A DNA stretch of 64,000 nucleotides from NCBI GenBank assembly GCA_016200895.1, contig JACQDX010000057.1, positions 56,223-120,222 on the forward strand, written 5' to 3'. Numbering within the stretch: the first letter of the stretch is position 1; every line of letters starts with the position of its first letter. The position numbers were made by a program, and so were the translations under genes. Source of the stretch: Burkholderiales bacterium. Its GTDB lineage: Bacteria; Pseudomonadota; Gammaproteobacteria; Burkholderiales; Burkholderiaceae_D. The notes beneath the pieces are model-generated. The model did not search any database and was not told where the DNA came from. It saw only the letters and a list, made by a program, of their open reading frames with translations. This document shows, in pieces, positions 9,708 to 17,420 of this stretch.

Positions 9708-10955
9708 ATGCAGTCACAAGCTAAAGTACCCGGCCCTTTGGCGGGCATCAAAGTTCTGGAATTAGGTACGTTGATCGCGGGGCCTTTTTGTTCACGCATG
9801 CTGGCTGAATTTGGTGCTGAAGTGATCAAGGTAGAGTCGCCCGATGGTGGTGACCCGCTGCGTCAATGGCGTGTGCTGAAGGATGGCACCTCGCTATGGT
9901 GGAGTGTGCAGGCGCGCAATAAAAAAAGCATCACCCTGAATATGAAGCAGGAGCAGGCGCGTGAGATCGCCAAGCGACTGGCTCTGGATGCCGACATTAT
10001 CATAGAAAATTATCGTCCTGGTGTGCTGGAAAAATGGGAGCTGGGCTTCGCGGATTTAAAGGCGATCAATCCAGCCACTATCATGGTGCGCCTGTCTGGC
10101 TATGGCCAGACAGGGCCTTTGAAAGACTTGCCAGGCTTTGGCGCCATCGGTGAATCCATGGGCGGTTTGCGTTATGTCTCCGGTCATGCTGATCGTCCAC
10201 CTGTGCGCGTCGGTATATCAATAGGCGATTCTGTTGCGGCTTTACATGGTGTCATTGGTGCCATGATGGCCTTGCGTCACCGGGATGTGACCGGCGGGCG
10301 CTGGAATGGCAAGCAGGGTGAAGCATGTGTCGCCGGTCAGGGGCAAATGGTGGATGTTGCGCTATATGAGTCAGTATTCAATCTGATGGAATCGCTGGTG
10401 CCAGAATTTGACCATGCCGGTGTCGTGCGTGAGCGTACTGGCGGCGCCTTGCCAGGCATCGTACCTTCGAATACGTACACTACTGTTGAAGGTGAAAACA
10501 TTGTCATTGCAGGTAATGGTGACGCGATTTTTCACAGACTCATGAAAGCCATAGACCGGGATGATCTGGCGCAAGACCCAGGCCTGGTACGCAATGATGG
10601 CCGCGTCCCGCGCACGGCGGAAATTGATGAGGCAATTCAGACCTGGTGTTCAGGTCGTGATATAGAAACTGCCTTGCAAATACTCAAGGCAGCCGATGTG
10701 CCAGTGGGTAAAATCTACTCTGTGCGCGATATGATGAGTGATCCACAATTCCTGGCGCGCCAGATGTTTGAGCAGCATACTTTTGAAGATGGCACACCAG
10801 TCAAGCTTCCCGCCATTACACCCAAGATGTCAGAGACTCCAGGCCAGACGCTATGGCTGGGTCCGCGTCTGGGGCAACATAATCAGGAAGTGTTGAGCGG
10901 GCTGGGTTATAGTGATGCCGAGATTGCGCAAATGACTGCGGATAAGGTAATTTAA
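9708..10955 (+). CDS. CaiB/BaiF family III CoA transferase
   Basis: A 415-residue family III CoA transferase. Typical features are LAGIKVLELGTLIAGPFCSRMLAEFGAEVIKVE at the N-terminus, RNKKSITLNMK, the Rossmann-like DIIIENYRPGVLEKW, the substrate loop SGYGQTGPLKDLPGFG, and VDVALYESVFNL. The conserved aspartate that forms the acyl intermediate in this family lies in the central MVDVALYES-region by alignment. These enzymes swap CoA between organic acids (for example succinate to glutarate or hydroxymethylglutarate). With gcdH some 7.5 kb away a role in glutarate activation is attractive but unproven. A short hydrophilic stretch (TGGRWNGKQGEACVAGQG) looks like a lineage-specific insertion. A 25-codon ORF and a terminator follow. 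Confidence 0.88.
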   Translation: MQSQAKVPGPLAGIKVLELGTLIAGPFCSRMLAEFGAEVIKVESPDGGDPLRQWRVLKDGTSLWWSVQARNKKSITLNMKQEQAREIAKRLALDADIIIENYRPGVLEKWELGFADLKAINPATIMVRLSGYGQTGPLKDLPGFGAIGESMGGLRYVSGHADRPPVRVGISIGDSVAALHGVIGAMMALRHRDVTGGRWNGKQGEACVAGQGQMVDVALYESVFNLMESLVPEFDHAGVVRERTGGALPGIVPSNTYTTVEGENIVIAGNGDAIFHRLMKAIDRDDLAQDPGLVRNDGRVPRTAEIDEAIQTWCSGRDIETALQILKAADVPVGKIYSVRDMMSDPQFLARQMFEQHTFEDGTPVKLPAITPKMSETPGQTLWLGPRLGQHNQEVLSGLGYSDAEIAQMTADKVI

Positions 10956-10978
10956 ATAAGGCAATTTTAAGGTGAACT

Positions 10979-11056
10979 ATGAATCGTCAGATGCTTAAAC
11001 AATTCCTGATTGCCCTGGCGCTGTTCTTGCTGGGCTATTTCACCTTCAATCACTGA
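10979..11056 (+). CDS. Putative 25-residue single-helix membrane peptide
   Basis: An ATG at 10979, preceded by AAGGTG at 5-10 bases, opens a 25-codon frame ending in TGA at 11054. The peptide is MNRQMLKQFL followed by IALALFLLGYFTFNH: a basic N-terminus, then about 15 hydrophobic residues, then a polar end. That is the pattern of a small inner-membrane protein with the N-terminus inside. It begins 23 bases after the CoA transferase stop and ends 23 bases before a hairpin terminator, so it would be the last cistron of that transcript. I do not recognise a family. Evidence is the ribosome site, composition and position only. Confidence 0.5.
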   Translation: MNRQMLKQFLIALALFLLGYFTFNH

Positions 11057-11079
11057 AATCGCTTGATAAGTCGTGTGAT

Positions 11080-11120
11080 ATGGCTGACCAAATCCTCAAT
11101 GCCTGGTCAGTCATGTTTTA
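11080..11120 (+). terminator. Hairpin terminator between convergent CoA-transferase transcript and marC
   Basis: An 11-bp stem (11080-11090 with 11104-11114, one G-U pair) and 13-base loop is followed on the plus strand by GTTTTATC. It lies between convergent genes, downstream of the small ORF and just beyond the marC stop. Confidence 0.6.
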
Positions 11121-11723
11121 TCAGTTCAAGGTTTTTAGATAATCCCTGATCCCTGCCAGCAGCATTTCCACCGACATGGCTGTCAGTATCAGGCCCATCA
11201 GACGTTCGAACGCTGTCATTGCACGTACCCCCAAGACTTTTTGCATGCGTTCAGCACTCAATAACACAATCAGCCAGACCACGGCAACAGCAGTCAATGC
11301 CGCCAGATGTACCATCATGTCTTGACGACTGTCAGATGAAAACAGCAGTACCGTCGCGAGAGCGGAAGGTCCCGCCAGTGCTGGTATGGCAAGCGGCACG
11401 ATAAAGGGTTCGTGACCGTCTTCCACATCGCCAAAAATACCGCCTTCCTGTGGGAAGACCATGCGCAAGGCGATCAGGAACAGAATCACACCTCCACCTA
11501 TGCGCAAAGATACTTCAGTCAATTGCAGCGCGGTCAGGAAGTGTTTGCCAAAAAACATGAACAGCAAAAGCAAGCCAAACGCAATCGCGCATTCGCGCAC
11601 GACCACGCGCCAACGCCGTTCAGGCGCAACATGGGACAGGGCGCTGACAAAGATGGGGACGTTGCCAAACGGGTCTGTGACCAATATCAGCAACATCAGG
11701 GATTGAAAAAAATCTTGAGTCAT
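11121..11723 (-). CDS. MarC family integral membrane protein
   Basis: A 200-residue, highly hydrophobic protein with about six membrane helices and the family's signature stretches LLILVTDPFGNVPIF at the N-terminus, RIGGGVILFLIALRMVF in the middle, and VPLAIPALAGPSALATVLL, followed by RLMGLILTAMSVEMLLAGI. MarC/YhgN-type proteins are inner-membrane proteins of uncertain function; the older link to multiple antibiotic resistance has not held up. It is transcribed towards the CoA transferase and sits downstream of elbB on the same strand, with 40 bases between. Confidence 0.88.
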   Translation of the reverse strand: MTQDFFQSLMLLILVTDPFGNVPIFVSALSHVAPERRWRVVVRECAIAFGLLLLFMFFGKHFLTALQLTEVSLRIGGGVILFLIALRMVFPQEGGIFGDVEDGHEPFIVPLAIPALAGPSALATVLLFSSDSRQDMMVHLAALTAVAVVWLIVLLSAERMQKVLGVRAMTAFERLMGLILTAMSVEMLLAGIRDYLKTLN

Positions 11724-11763
11724 GAAGACCTTGTTTGAAAATTAATATCTGGAGCTGAGGGTA

Positions 11764-12414
11764 TTAGATTAATGCCAGTGTAGCCTTGACGGCAGCTTCT
11801 ATACCTGTCGCTGCATCAGCAATATTTTCCGCTAGCATGTAAGCAGGTGTGCTGACAACTTTTCTCTGCTTGTCGATGACAAATTCTTTTACTGGGCAAT
11901 TGATGTGTTGCCCGCCCATGGCAGTGACTGCTGCGGCAGTGTCTGCATCTGTGCCTATAGTGACCGCAACACCGCTGCCATATACTTGTGGCATGATAGC
12001 TGGGGCTATGCAGATATAACAGGCTGGTTTGCCCGCGTCGGCTATGGCTTTGGCGAAACGCAAGACATCCGGCTGTATCTGGCAGTCGACCCCTTTGCTG
12101 GCAAAGTCAGACAGGTTTTTTGCTGCCCCAAAACCACCGGGGAAAAATACTGAGGCATAATCGTCGACACTAGCCTGGGCAATGTCTTTGATTTTGCCAC
12201 GGGCAATGCGGGCAGACTCTACCAATACATTGCGGCTTTCACCTTCAGCGACCTGACCTGTAAGGTGATTGACAACATGGGCTTGCGGAATATCAGGTGC
12301 CAGGAATTCCGGTTCTGCACCGGCTTTGACCAGCGCCAGCATGGTCAGGACACTCTCGTGAATTTCAGCGCCATCAAAGACGCCACAACCGGAAAGAACG
12401 ACGGCTACTTTCAT
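11764..12414 (-). CDS. elbB: Isoprenoid biosynthesis glyoxalase ElbB
   Basis: A 216-residue DJ-1/PfpI-superfamily protein. It shows VVLSGCGVFDGAEIHESVL at the N-terminus, FFPGGFGAAKNLSDFA (glutamine amidotransferase-like nucleophile elbow region), the cysteine motif ACYICIAPA, and the C-terminal STPAYMLAENIADAATGIE, all characteristic of ElbB. Members have weak glyoxalase III activity and were linked genetically to isoprenoid synthesis in E. coli; the physiological role is open. It is divergent from the DUF1289 gene over 236 bases. Confidence 0.9.
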   Translation of the reverse strand: MKVAVVLSGCGVFDGAEIHESVLTMLALVKAGAEPEFLAPDIPQAHVVNHLTGQVAEGESRNVLVESARIARGKIKDIAQASVDDYASVFFPGGFGAAKNLSDFASKGVDCQIQPDVLRFAKAIADAGKPACYICIAPAIMPQVYGSGVAVTIGTDADTAAAVTAMGGQHINCPVKEFVIDKQRKVVSTPAYMLAENIADAATGIEAAVKATLALI

Positions 12415-12650
12415 GATGCACCTTTATATTTGTGAGGGAGGGACAGAAAGCAGCTAATTTTCCTGCCGAAGCCTGTAGCCTGTCAACAAAGTCCCTCTGT
12501 TTCTGCAAGAATAGCGTACAAAATAGAGTGGGGCCACCAACGCAGTAATCAAAAAAACATTTACTATTAGCCGGGGAAAACGCGAACGCTCGTTTTATTC
12601 AAGAGCGCAAAGTGATTTGACGGGTTTTCCCAAAAACAAGAGTACACACT

Positions 12651-12851
12651 ATGTCAGTAATAAAGATGGAAGGTAAGGAACGCCCGGACACACCATGTGT
12701 AGCCGTTTGCTCAACGACATTCGATGACGTCTGCCGTGGCTGTGGCCGTACTGTGGCCGAAGTGGCCGAGTGGGTTTTCATGACGGCAGAACAAAAAGAT
12801 ATGGTTTGGACACGGATATTGGCGGAGGGTTACCCCAAGCGCAATACGTAG
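12651..12851 (+). CDS. DUF1289 domain protein, small Cys-rich
   Basis: A 66-residue protein with the DUF1289 pattern: TPCVAVCSTTFDDVCRGCGRT, four cysteines arranged as C-x3-C and C-x2-C, followed by a short helix VAEVAEWVFMTAEQKDMVW. The cysteines suggest metal binding; no function is known for the family. No clear ribosome site is visible before the ATG. It lies 85 bases upstream of the molybdopterin oxidoreductase gene and might share its transcript. Confidence 0.8.
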   Translation: MSVIKMEGKERPDTPCVAVCSTTFDDVCRGCGRTVAEVAEWVFMTAEQKDMVWTRILAEGYPKRNT

Positions 12852-12855
12852 AATT

Positions 12856-12915
12856 TAAATAAAAGCAGCAAAATAAGAACAGCCTAAATAAGAACAGCCT
12901 AAATAAGAGCTGCAA
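12856..12915. repeat. Four degenerate 15-bp tandem repeats
   Basis: The unit AAATAAGAACAGCCT occurs exactly at 12871-12885 and 12886-12900, with degenerate copies just before (12856-12870) and after (12901-12915). The array fills the gap between the DUF1289 gene and the next ribosome site (GGAG at 12925). Confidence 0.75.
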
Positions 12916-12936
12916 AAATATAATTGGAGACCTTGC

Positions 12937-15195
12937 ATGCCGCAAGTAAAAAAATCAGGACGTCGCCGCTTCATTCTTGGTGGCTTGGGATTGACGGGGG
13001 CATTGCTGGTGGGGTGGGGCGTCATGCCGCCACGCCAGCGTCTGAACACCAGCACACCCTTGCCCGTGTCCAATGGCGAAGTCGCCATGAATGGCTGGAT
13101 CAAGATTGCGCAAGATGGCACCGTCAGTGTTGCCATGCACAGGAGTGAGATGGGGCAGGGCATACATACCGCATTGCAAATGCTGGTGGCTGAAGAGCTC
13201 GATGTCCCTATGAGCATGGTCAAACCCATGTATGTGCCTGCCGATAAAATATACGGGAGCATGGCTGCATTGGCTGATGGATTGCCTTTTCACCCGGACG
13301 ATCACGGCAGCGTAAAGCGTGTCGCCCAATGGGTGACCTTGAAATTTGCCCGCGAACTGGGTTTGCAAATGACGGGCGGCTCATCCAGCGTCAAAGATGC
13401 CTGGCAACCCATGCGCGAAGCGGGGGCTACGGCCCGCGCCATGCTGGTCGCTGCAGCGGCAAAAAAATGGAATGTGGCCGTAGCGGAATGTACGACTAGG
13501 GATGGCATAGTCAGCCATCCATCCGGCAAGCATGCCAGCTATGGCGAGCTGGCTGCAGATGCCGTCAACAGCAAGCCTGGCGAGATACAACTCAAACGCC
13601 CGCAAGACTTTAAAATCATAGGTCAGCCGCAACCGCGTACCGATGCTACTCCCAAAGGGGATGGCAGTGCCCAGTTTGGCATTGATGCCAGACCAGAAGG
13701 CATGTTGTATGCCGCTATCAAACAAAGCCCGACCATAGGCGGTCGCATCAAGTCTTTTGATGCTGCTGCGGTCAAATCCTTGCCAGGTGTCATGCAGGTC
13801 ATTGATTTTTCCATGGAAGGGGCGGTCGTCGGTGTTGCCGTGGTCGCGCAATCTTATTGGCAAGCCAAACAGGCGCTGGATAAATTACCTGTCATCTGGG
13901 ATGCAGGCGAGAATGCACAACTTTCGACAGAAAGTATTTTTAAAGACTTTGCCAGCAAGCTCGATAGTGAATCGGGTTTTGCTTACCACAAGACCGGGGA
14001 TGTTGAAGCAACGCTGGCTGGCAAGGGGATAGCCAAAACCATAGAGGCAGAATACCGCGCGCCATTTTTGGCACATGCCGCGATGGAGCCTATCAATTGC
14101 ACCGCGCAACTCAAGGATGGTAAACTGCAAATCTGGGTTTCTACCCAAGTGCCCGGCGTTGCCGTAGATGTGGCCGCCAAAGTCGCCAAGCTTAAATCTG
14201 AAGATGTCACTTTACACATGGCCTATCTGGGTGGCGGTTTTGGTCGCAGGCTGGAAGTGGACATGGTCGCGCAAGCAGCGCGCATCGCCATGGAAACCAA
14301 AGGCGCTCCCGTTAAACTAATCTGGAGCCGGGAAGAGGATACTACCCATGATATGTACCGGCCAGCGGCCCTGGCGCGCTTCAGGGCTGGGCTGGATAGT
14401 ACGGGCAAATTGCTGGCTTATGACAATAAGTCTGTGTCAGGTTCAATTACGCACCAGGTCTTGAAGCGCACTTTTGGTCTGGCTGGAGCAGGCCCGGACA
14501 AAACGACGGCAGAAGGCGAGTTTGACATGCCTTATGAAATCCCGCACCAGCGCATCAGGCATGTCATCGTCCCTAGTCCCGTGGCGTTAGGTTTCTGGCG
14601 CTCAGTCGGTCATTCGCATAATGCCTTTTTCAAAGAGAGTTTTATCGATGAAATGGCCCATGCAGCCAATCAGGACAGCTTGACATTCCGCCGTGCTTTG
14701 CTGAAAGATCATCCACGTCATCTGGCGGTATTGGATGCTGTAGTTCAAAAAGCTGGCAAGCCAGCAGACGGCAGGGCGCATGGCCTTGCATTGCATGAAT
14801 CTTTTGGCAGTATCGTCGCGCAAATAGCGGAAGTCTCGGTGCAGGATGGGCAAATCCGCGTACACAAGGTCATTTGTGCTGTGGATTGCGGTATCGCGGT
14901 CAATCCCAATATCATTGCCCAGCAGATGGAGTCTGCCGTGGTGTTTGGCCTGAGTGCTGCCTTGTATGGGGAAATCACGATCAAGGATGGCAAGGTCATG
15001 CAGAGTAACTTCAATGACTACCAGGTCTTGCGCATGAATGAGGCACCAGAGATGGAAACTGTCATTATCAAGAGCGCAGAACCGCCCCAGGGCATAGGTG
15101 AGCCCGGTGTGCCGCCAATTGCGCCGGCGGTCGCGAATGCCATATTTACCCTGACTGGCAAGCGTCTGCGCAGCCTGCCCCTGAAATTGAGTTGA
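12937..15195 (+). CDS. Tat-exported xanthine-dehydrogenase-family molybdopterin-binding subunit
   Basis: This 752-residue protein starts with a twin-arginine signal (SGRRRFILGGLGLTGALLVGW) and belongs to the large-subunit family of isoquinoline 1-oxidoreductase / periplasmic aldehyde oxidase beta chains. Cofactor-site signatures are HRSEMGQGIHTALQMLVAEEL, GGGFGRRLEVDMVAQAA, GFWRSVGHSHNAF and the C-terminal GIGEPGVPPIAPAVANA with the glutamate expected to be the catalytic base. Such subunits need a 2Fe-2S partner (IorA/YagT type) and often a cytochrome c; none lies within the neighbouring genes. A GGAG site lies 8 bases before the ATG. Substrate cannot be named from sequence. Confidence 0.9.
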   Translation: MPQVKKSGRRRFILGGLGLTGALLVGWGVMPPRQRLNTSTPLPVSNGEVAMNGWIKIAQDGTVSVAMHRSEMGQGIHTALQMLVAEELDVPMSMVKPMYVPADKIYGSMAALADGLPFHPDDHGSVKRVAQWVTLKFARELGLQMTGGSSSVKDAWQPMREAGATARAMLVAAAAKKWNVAVAECTTRDGIVSHPSGKHASYGELAADAVNSKPGEIQLKRPQDFKIIGQPQPRTDATPKGDGSAQFGIDARPEGMLYAAIKQSPTIGGRIKSFDAAAVKSLPGVMQVIDFSMEGAVVGVAVVAQSYWQAKQALDKLPVIWDAGENAQLSTESIFKDFASKLDSESGFAYHKTGDVEATLAGKGIAKTIEAEYRAPFLAHAAMEPINCTAQLKDGKLQIWVSTQVPGVAVDVAAKVAKLKSEDVTLHMAYLGGGFGRRLEVDMVAQAARIAMETKGAPVKLIWSREEDTTHDMYRPAALARFRAGLDSTGKLLAYDNKSVSGSITHQVLKRTFGLAGAGPDKTTAEGEFDMPYEIPHQRIRHVIVPSPVALGFWRSVGHSHNAFFKESFIDEMAHAANQDSLTFRRALLKDHPRHLAVLDAVVQKAGKPADGRAHGLALHESFGSIVAQIAEVSVQDGQIRVHKVICAVDCGIAVNPNIIAQQMESAVVFGLSAALYGEITIKDGKVMQSNFNDYQVLRMNEAPEMETVIIKSAEPPQGIGEPGVPPIAPAVANAIFTLTGKRLRSLPLKLS

Positions 15196-15347
15196 CACAT
15201 ACTGGTGGTAGTATGAAATGCAATTCAACAGAATTCATACATATTAATTTCCAAATTTGTGTTTAAATATTGTCTTCAAGGCATTTTTTGTTACTATTCG
15301 ATACAGAAAGTGGCCCCAGGGATAATCTCAGGATTTATACTGCGTCA

Positions 15348-15388
15348 GCGTGCTGTTAGTATGCGCGCCACGCATTTTTTTATTTTTA
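15348..15388 (+). terminator. Possible terminator or attenuator before gspG
   Basis: A short stem GCGTG (15348-15352) with CACGC (15369-15373) is followed by ATTTTTTTATTTTT. It ends about 27 bases before the gspG start, so it could end the upstream gene's transcript or attenuate entry into the secretion operon. The stem is only five pairs, hence low confidence. Confidence 0.3.
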
Positions 15389-15414
15389 GAGTTTTCATTT
15401 TTTAGAATTACGCC

Positions 15415-15885
15415 ATGCTTAATTTTTCAGTTCCTTCAGTTTCATTGCGTGCAGGTAAGGCTCGGAATTCCGAGCGCGGCTTTACCCTGATCGAGATCAT
15501 GGTCGTTGTGACTATCATCGCCATTCTTGGTGCCTTTATGGTGCCTAAACTGACAGGTTTTACCCATGAAGCCAGGGTGACTGCAGCCAAACAGGATATT
15601 TCCACCATCATGGGTGCACTGAAAATGTATCGTTTGCATAACCAGCGTTACCCGACCACGGAGCAGGGTTTGCAAGCTCTGATAGAAAAACCGACGTCCG
15701 GCCCGGCTGCCAATGCCTGGGCAACCGGTGGGTATATAGAAAAATTGCGCAATGACCCCTGGGGCAAGCCATATCAATACCTCTCGCCTGGTATCAGGGG
15801 TGATGTAGATGTGTTTTCGCTTGGTGCCGACGGTCAGCCTGGTGGTAGCGGTGAAGATGCAGATATAGGGTCCTGGGATTTATAA
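15415..15885 (+). CDS. gspG: Type II secretion major pseudopilin GspG
   Basis: GspG is the main subunit of the type II secretion pseudopilus. The prepilin cleavage site is clear: RNSERG|FTLIEIMVVVTIIAILGAFMV, with Gly at -1, Phe at +1 and Glu at +5. The globular part contains the GspG-specific GALKMYRLHNQRYPTTEQGL, the DPWGKPYQYLSPG segment and the calcium-loop end DVFSLGADGQPGG. The leader from this ATG is 22 residues, longer than the usual 6-10; a TTG at 15445 would shorten it. It heads a twelve-gene operon in the order G-H-I-J-K-L-M-N-D-E-F-C. The peptidase that would cleave it is outside the window. Confidence 0.96.
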   Translation: MLNFSVPSVSLRAGKARNSERGFTLIEIMVVVTIIAILGAFMVPKLTGFTHEARVTAAKQDISTIMGALKMYRLHNQRYPTTEQGLQALIEKPTSGPAANAWATGGYIEKLRNDPWGKPYQYLSPGIRGDVDVFSLGADGQPGGSGEDADIGSWDL

Positions 15886-15894
15886 GAAGCGCAC

Positions 15895-16359
15895 ATGAAG
15901 ATGAAGCATGGGCAGCGGGGCTTTACCTTGCTGGAGCTATTGGTGGTGTTAGTCATTTTTGGCCTCATTCTGGGCGCCATCAGTATTAACGCCATGCCAG
16001 GTGAGCAGCAACGCCTGGAAAATGATGCCAAGCGCATTTCCCTGCTTTTGCAACTTGCTCGTGATGAAGCCATCGTGCGCAATTTGCCCGTGGCTTTTGA
16101 GGTAGACCAGAACGGTTATCGCTTTCTGGTCAGGGAAGACAGAATTTGGTCACCCATCAAGGATGATATGCTGCGCGAACGGTTTTTTCAGACGGCGCCA
16201 GTAGAATTATCCTTGCAGCCGCAGGCGGCAGATACTTCGGTCATACGCATACTGTTTGGCCGCGAGCCCGTCGATAAACCCTTTGTGCTTACCATCAAGT
16301 CCAATGACAAACATGTCAGTGTACGGGCCGATGGTATTGGTCATTTTTCAGTGGAATAA
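15895..16359 (+). CDS. gspH: Type II secretion minor pseudopilin GspH
   Basis: A 154-residue pseudopilin. The leader MKMKHGQRG is cleaved before FTLLELLVVLVIFGLILGAI, with Glu at +5. The rest resembles GspH: LENDAKRISLLLQLARDEAIVRN followed by a beta-rich domain ending VSVRADGIGHFSVE. It sits 9 bases after gspG and its stop is one base before the gspI start, so expression is operonic. Confidence 0.92.
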   Translation: MKMKHGQRGFTLLELLVVLVIFGLILGAISINAMPGEQQRLENDAKRISLLLQLARDEAIVRNLPVAFEVDQNGYRFLVREDRIWSPIKDDMLRERFFQTAPVELSLQPQAADTSVIRILFGREPVDKPFVLTIKSNDKHVSVRADGIGHFSVE

Positions 16360-16360
16360 A

Positions 16361-16747
16361 ATGCATAAGTTGCAGCAATTGCGCTCACAATCCGGGTTTA
16401 CCCTGCTGGAAGTACTGGTGGCCTTGGTCATCGTCGGTACTGCCCTGGGTGCCAGCTTGCGCGCAGTTGGCAGCCTGACACAAAACAGCAGCAGCTTGCG
16501 CGCTTCCATGATGGCAACATGGTCTGCTGAAAATCGCTTGGCGCAAATACGTTTGGCGCATGAGTGGCCAGCCTTCGGCGAGCGCACCTTTGCTTGCCCG
16601 CAGGGAGATTTACATTTGATGTGCGAAGAGCATGTTATCGCCACTCCCAATCCTTCTTTCAGAAGGGTTGAAGTTTTTGTCTATGAAGCAGATAGCCCTG
16701 AGCGTCGCATCATCAAGTTGACCCAGGTGGTGCCGAATGCACTCTAA
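16361..16747 (+). CDS. gspI: Type II secretion minor pseudopilin GspI
   Basis: I take the ATG at 16361 (128 residues) rather than the longer frame from 16256, because it gives a normal short leader, MHKLQQLRSQSG, before FTLLEVLVALVIVGTALGASL with Glu at +5. The core ATWSAENRLAQIRLAHEWP is typical of GspI, which nucleates the pseudopilus tip with GspJ and GspK. Its end overlaps the gspJ start by 11 bases. Confidence 0.92.
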   Translation: MHKLQQLRSQSGFTLLEVLVALVIVGTALGASLRAVGSLTQNSSSLRASMMATWSAENRLAQIRLAHEWPAFGERTFACPQGDLHLMCEEHVIATPNPSFRRVEVFVYEADSPERRIIKLTQVVPNAL

Positions 16748-17420
16748 GCGTCAGCTACTTCATCAAGACCGATCAGCCAAATTATCGCAGTCCGGTTTTA
16801 CTCTCATCGAGTTATTGGTGGCGATCACCATACTGGCGATTATTGCCGTGCTTGGCTGGCGTGGACTCGACAGCATAGTCCGTGCCCGCGTGGTCCTGAC
16901 TGCCGAGATGGAACAAACGCGCGGCATACAGCTGGCATTTGCTCAGTTGGAGAATGACTGTGCCCACCTGGTGGATGCGAGCAACTTGCCAGGGCGCGAA
17001 GTCTTCAGTGCCATAGGTCCGCGACTGGCACTCGTGCGCAGCGTATTTGAAGAAAACCAGCCCACTCGTTTGCAAGTCGTGGTGTATAGCGTACGCGGTG
17101 GAGTATTGGGCAGGCGTGAAATGCTGCCTACCCGCGAACTGGCCGTGCTGGAACATGATTGGCAAGATGCTTTGTCCGACACAGAGACCAGCCCCGCAAT
17201 CGCCCTGCAGACGATGGTAACCGGCTTTGAAACGCGCACATGGAAAGAAGGCGAGAATGGCTGGCGCGCAGGCGGTAGTGAAGCTGCAGGCGCTAATCCC
17301 GTACCGGCTGCTCCTGGTATTCCGACGAGATCAGGTAAATTGACAGGTCTGGAAATTGCCGTGCAGTTATCTGGTAGAGAGTTGCCCATCACCAAAGTAT
17401 TTTTGCTGGGCGCAGTATGA
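16737..17420 (+). CDS. gspJ: Type II secretion minor pseudopilin GspJ
   Basis: A 227-residue pseudopilin with leader ending KLSQSG, then FTLIELLVAITILAIIAVLGWRGLD (Glu +5). LTAEMEQTRGIQLAFAQLENDCAHL is the usual GspJ helix. A Gly/Ala-rich segment around residues 175-195 precedes the final strand. GspJ is part of the I-J-K tip complex. It overlaps gspI by 11 bases and gspK by 4 (ATGA), consistent with translational coupling. Confidence 0.92.
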   Translation: MHSKRQLLHQDRSAKLSQSGFTLIELLVAITILAIIAVLGWRGLDSIVRARVVLTAEMEQTRGIQLAFAQLENDCAHLVDASNLPGREVFSAIGPRLALVRSVFEENQPTRLQVVVYSVRGGVLGRREMLPTRELAVLEHDWQDALSDTETSPAIALQTMVTGFETRTWKEGENGWRAGGSEAAGANPVPAAPGIPTRSGKLTGLEIAVQLSGRELPITKVFLLGAV

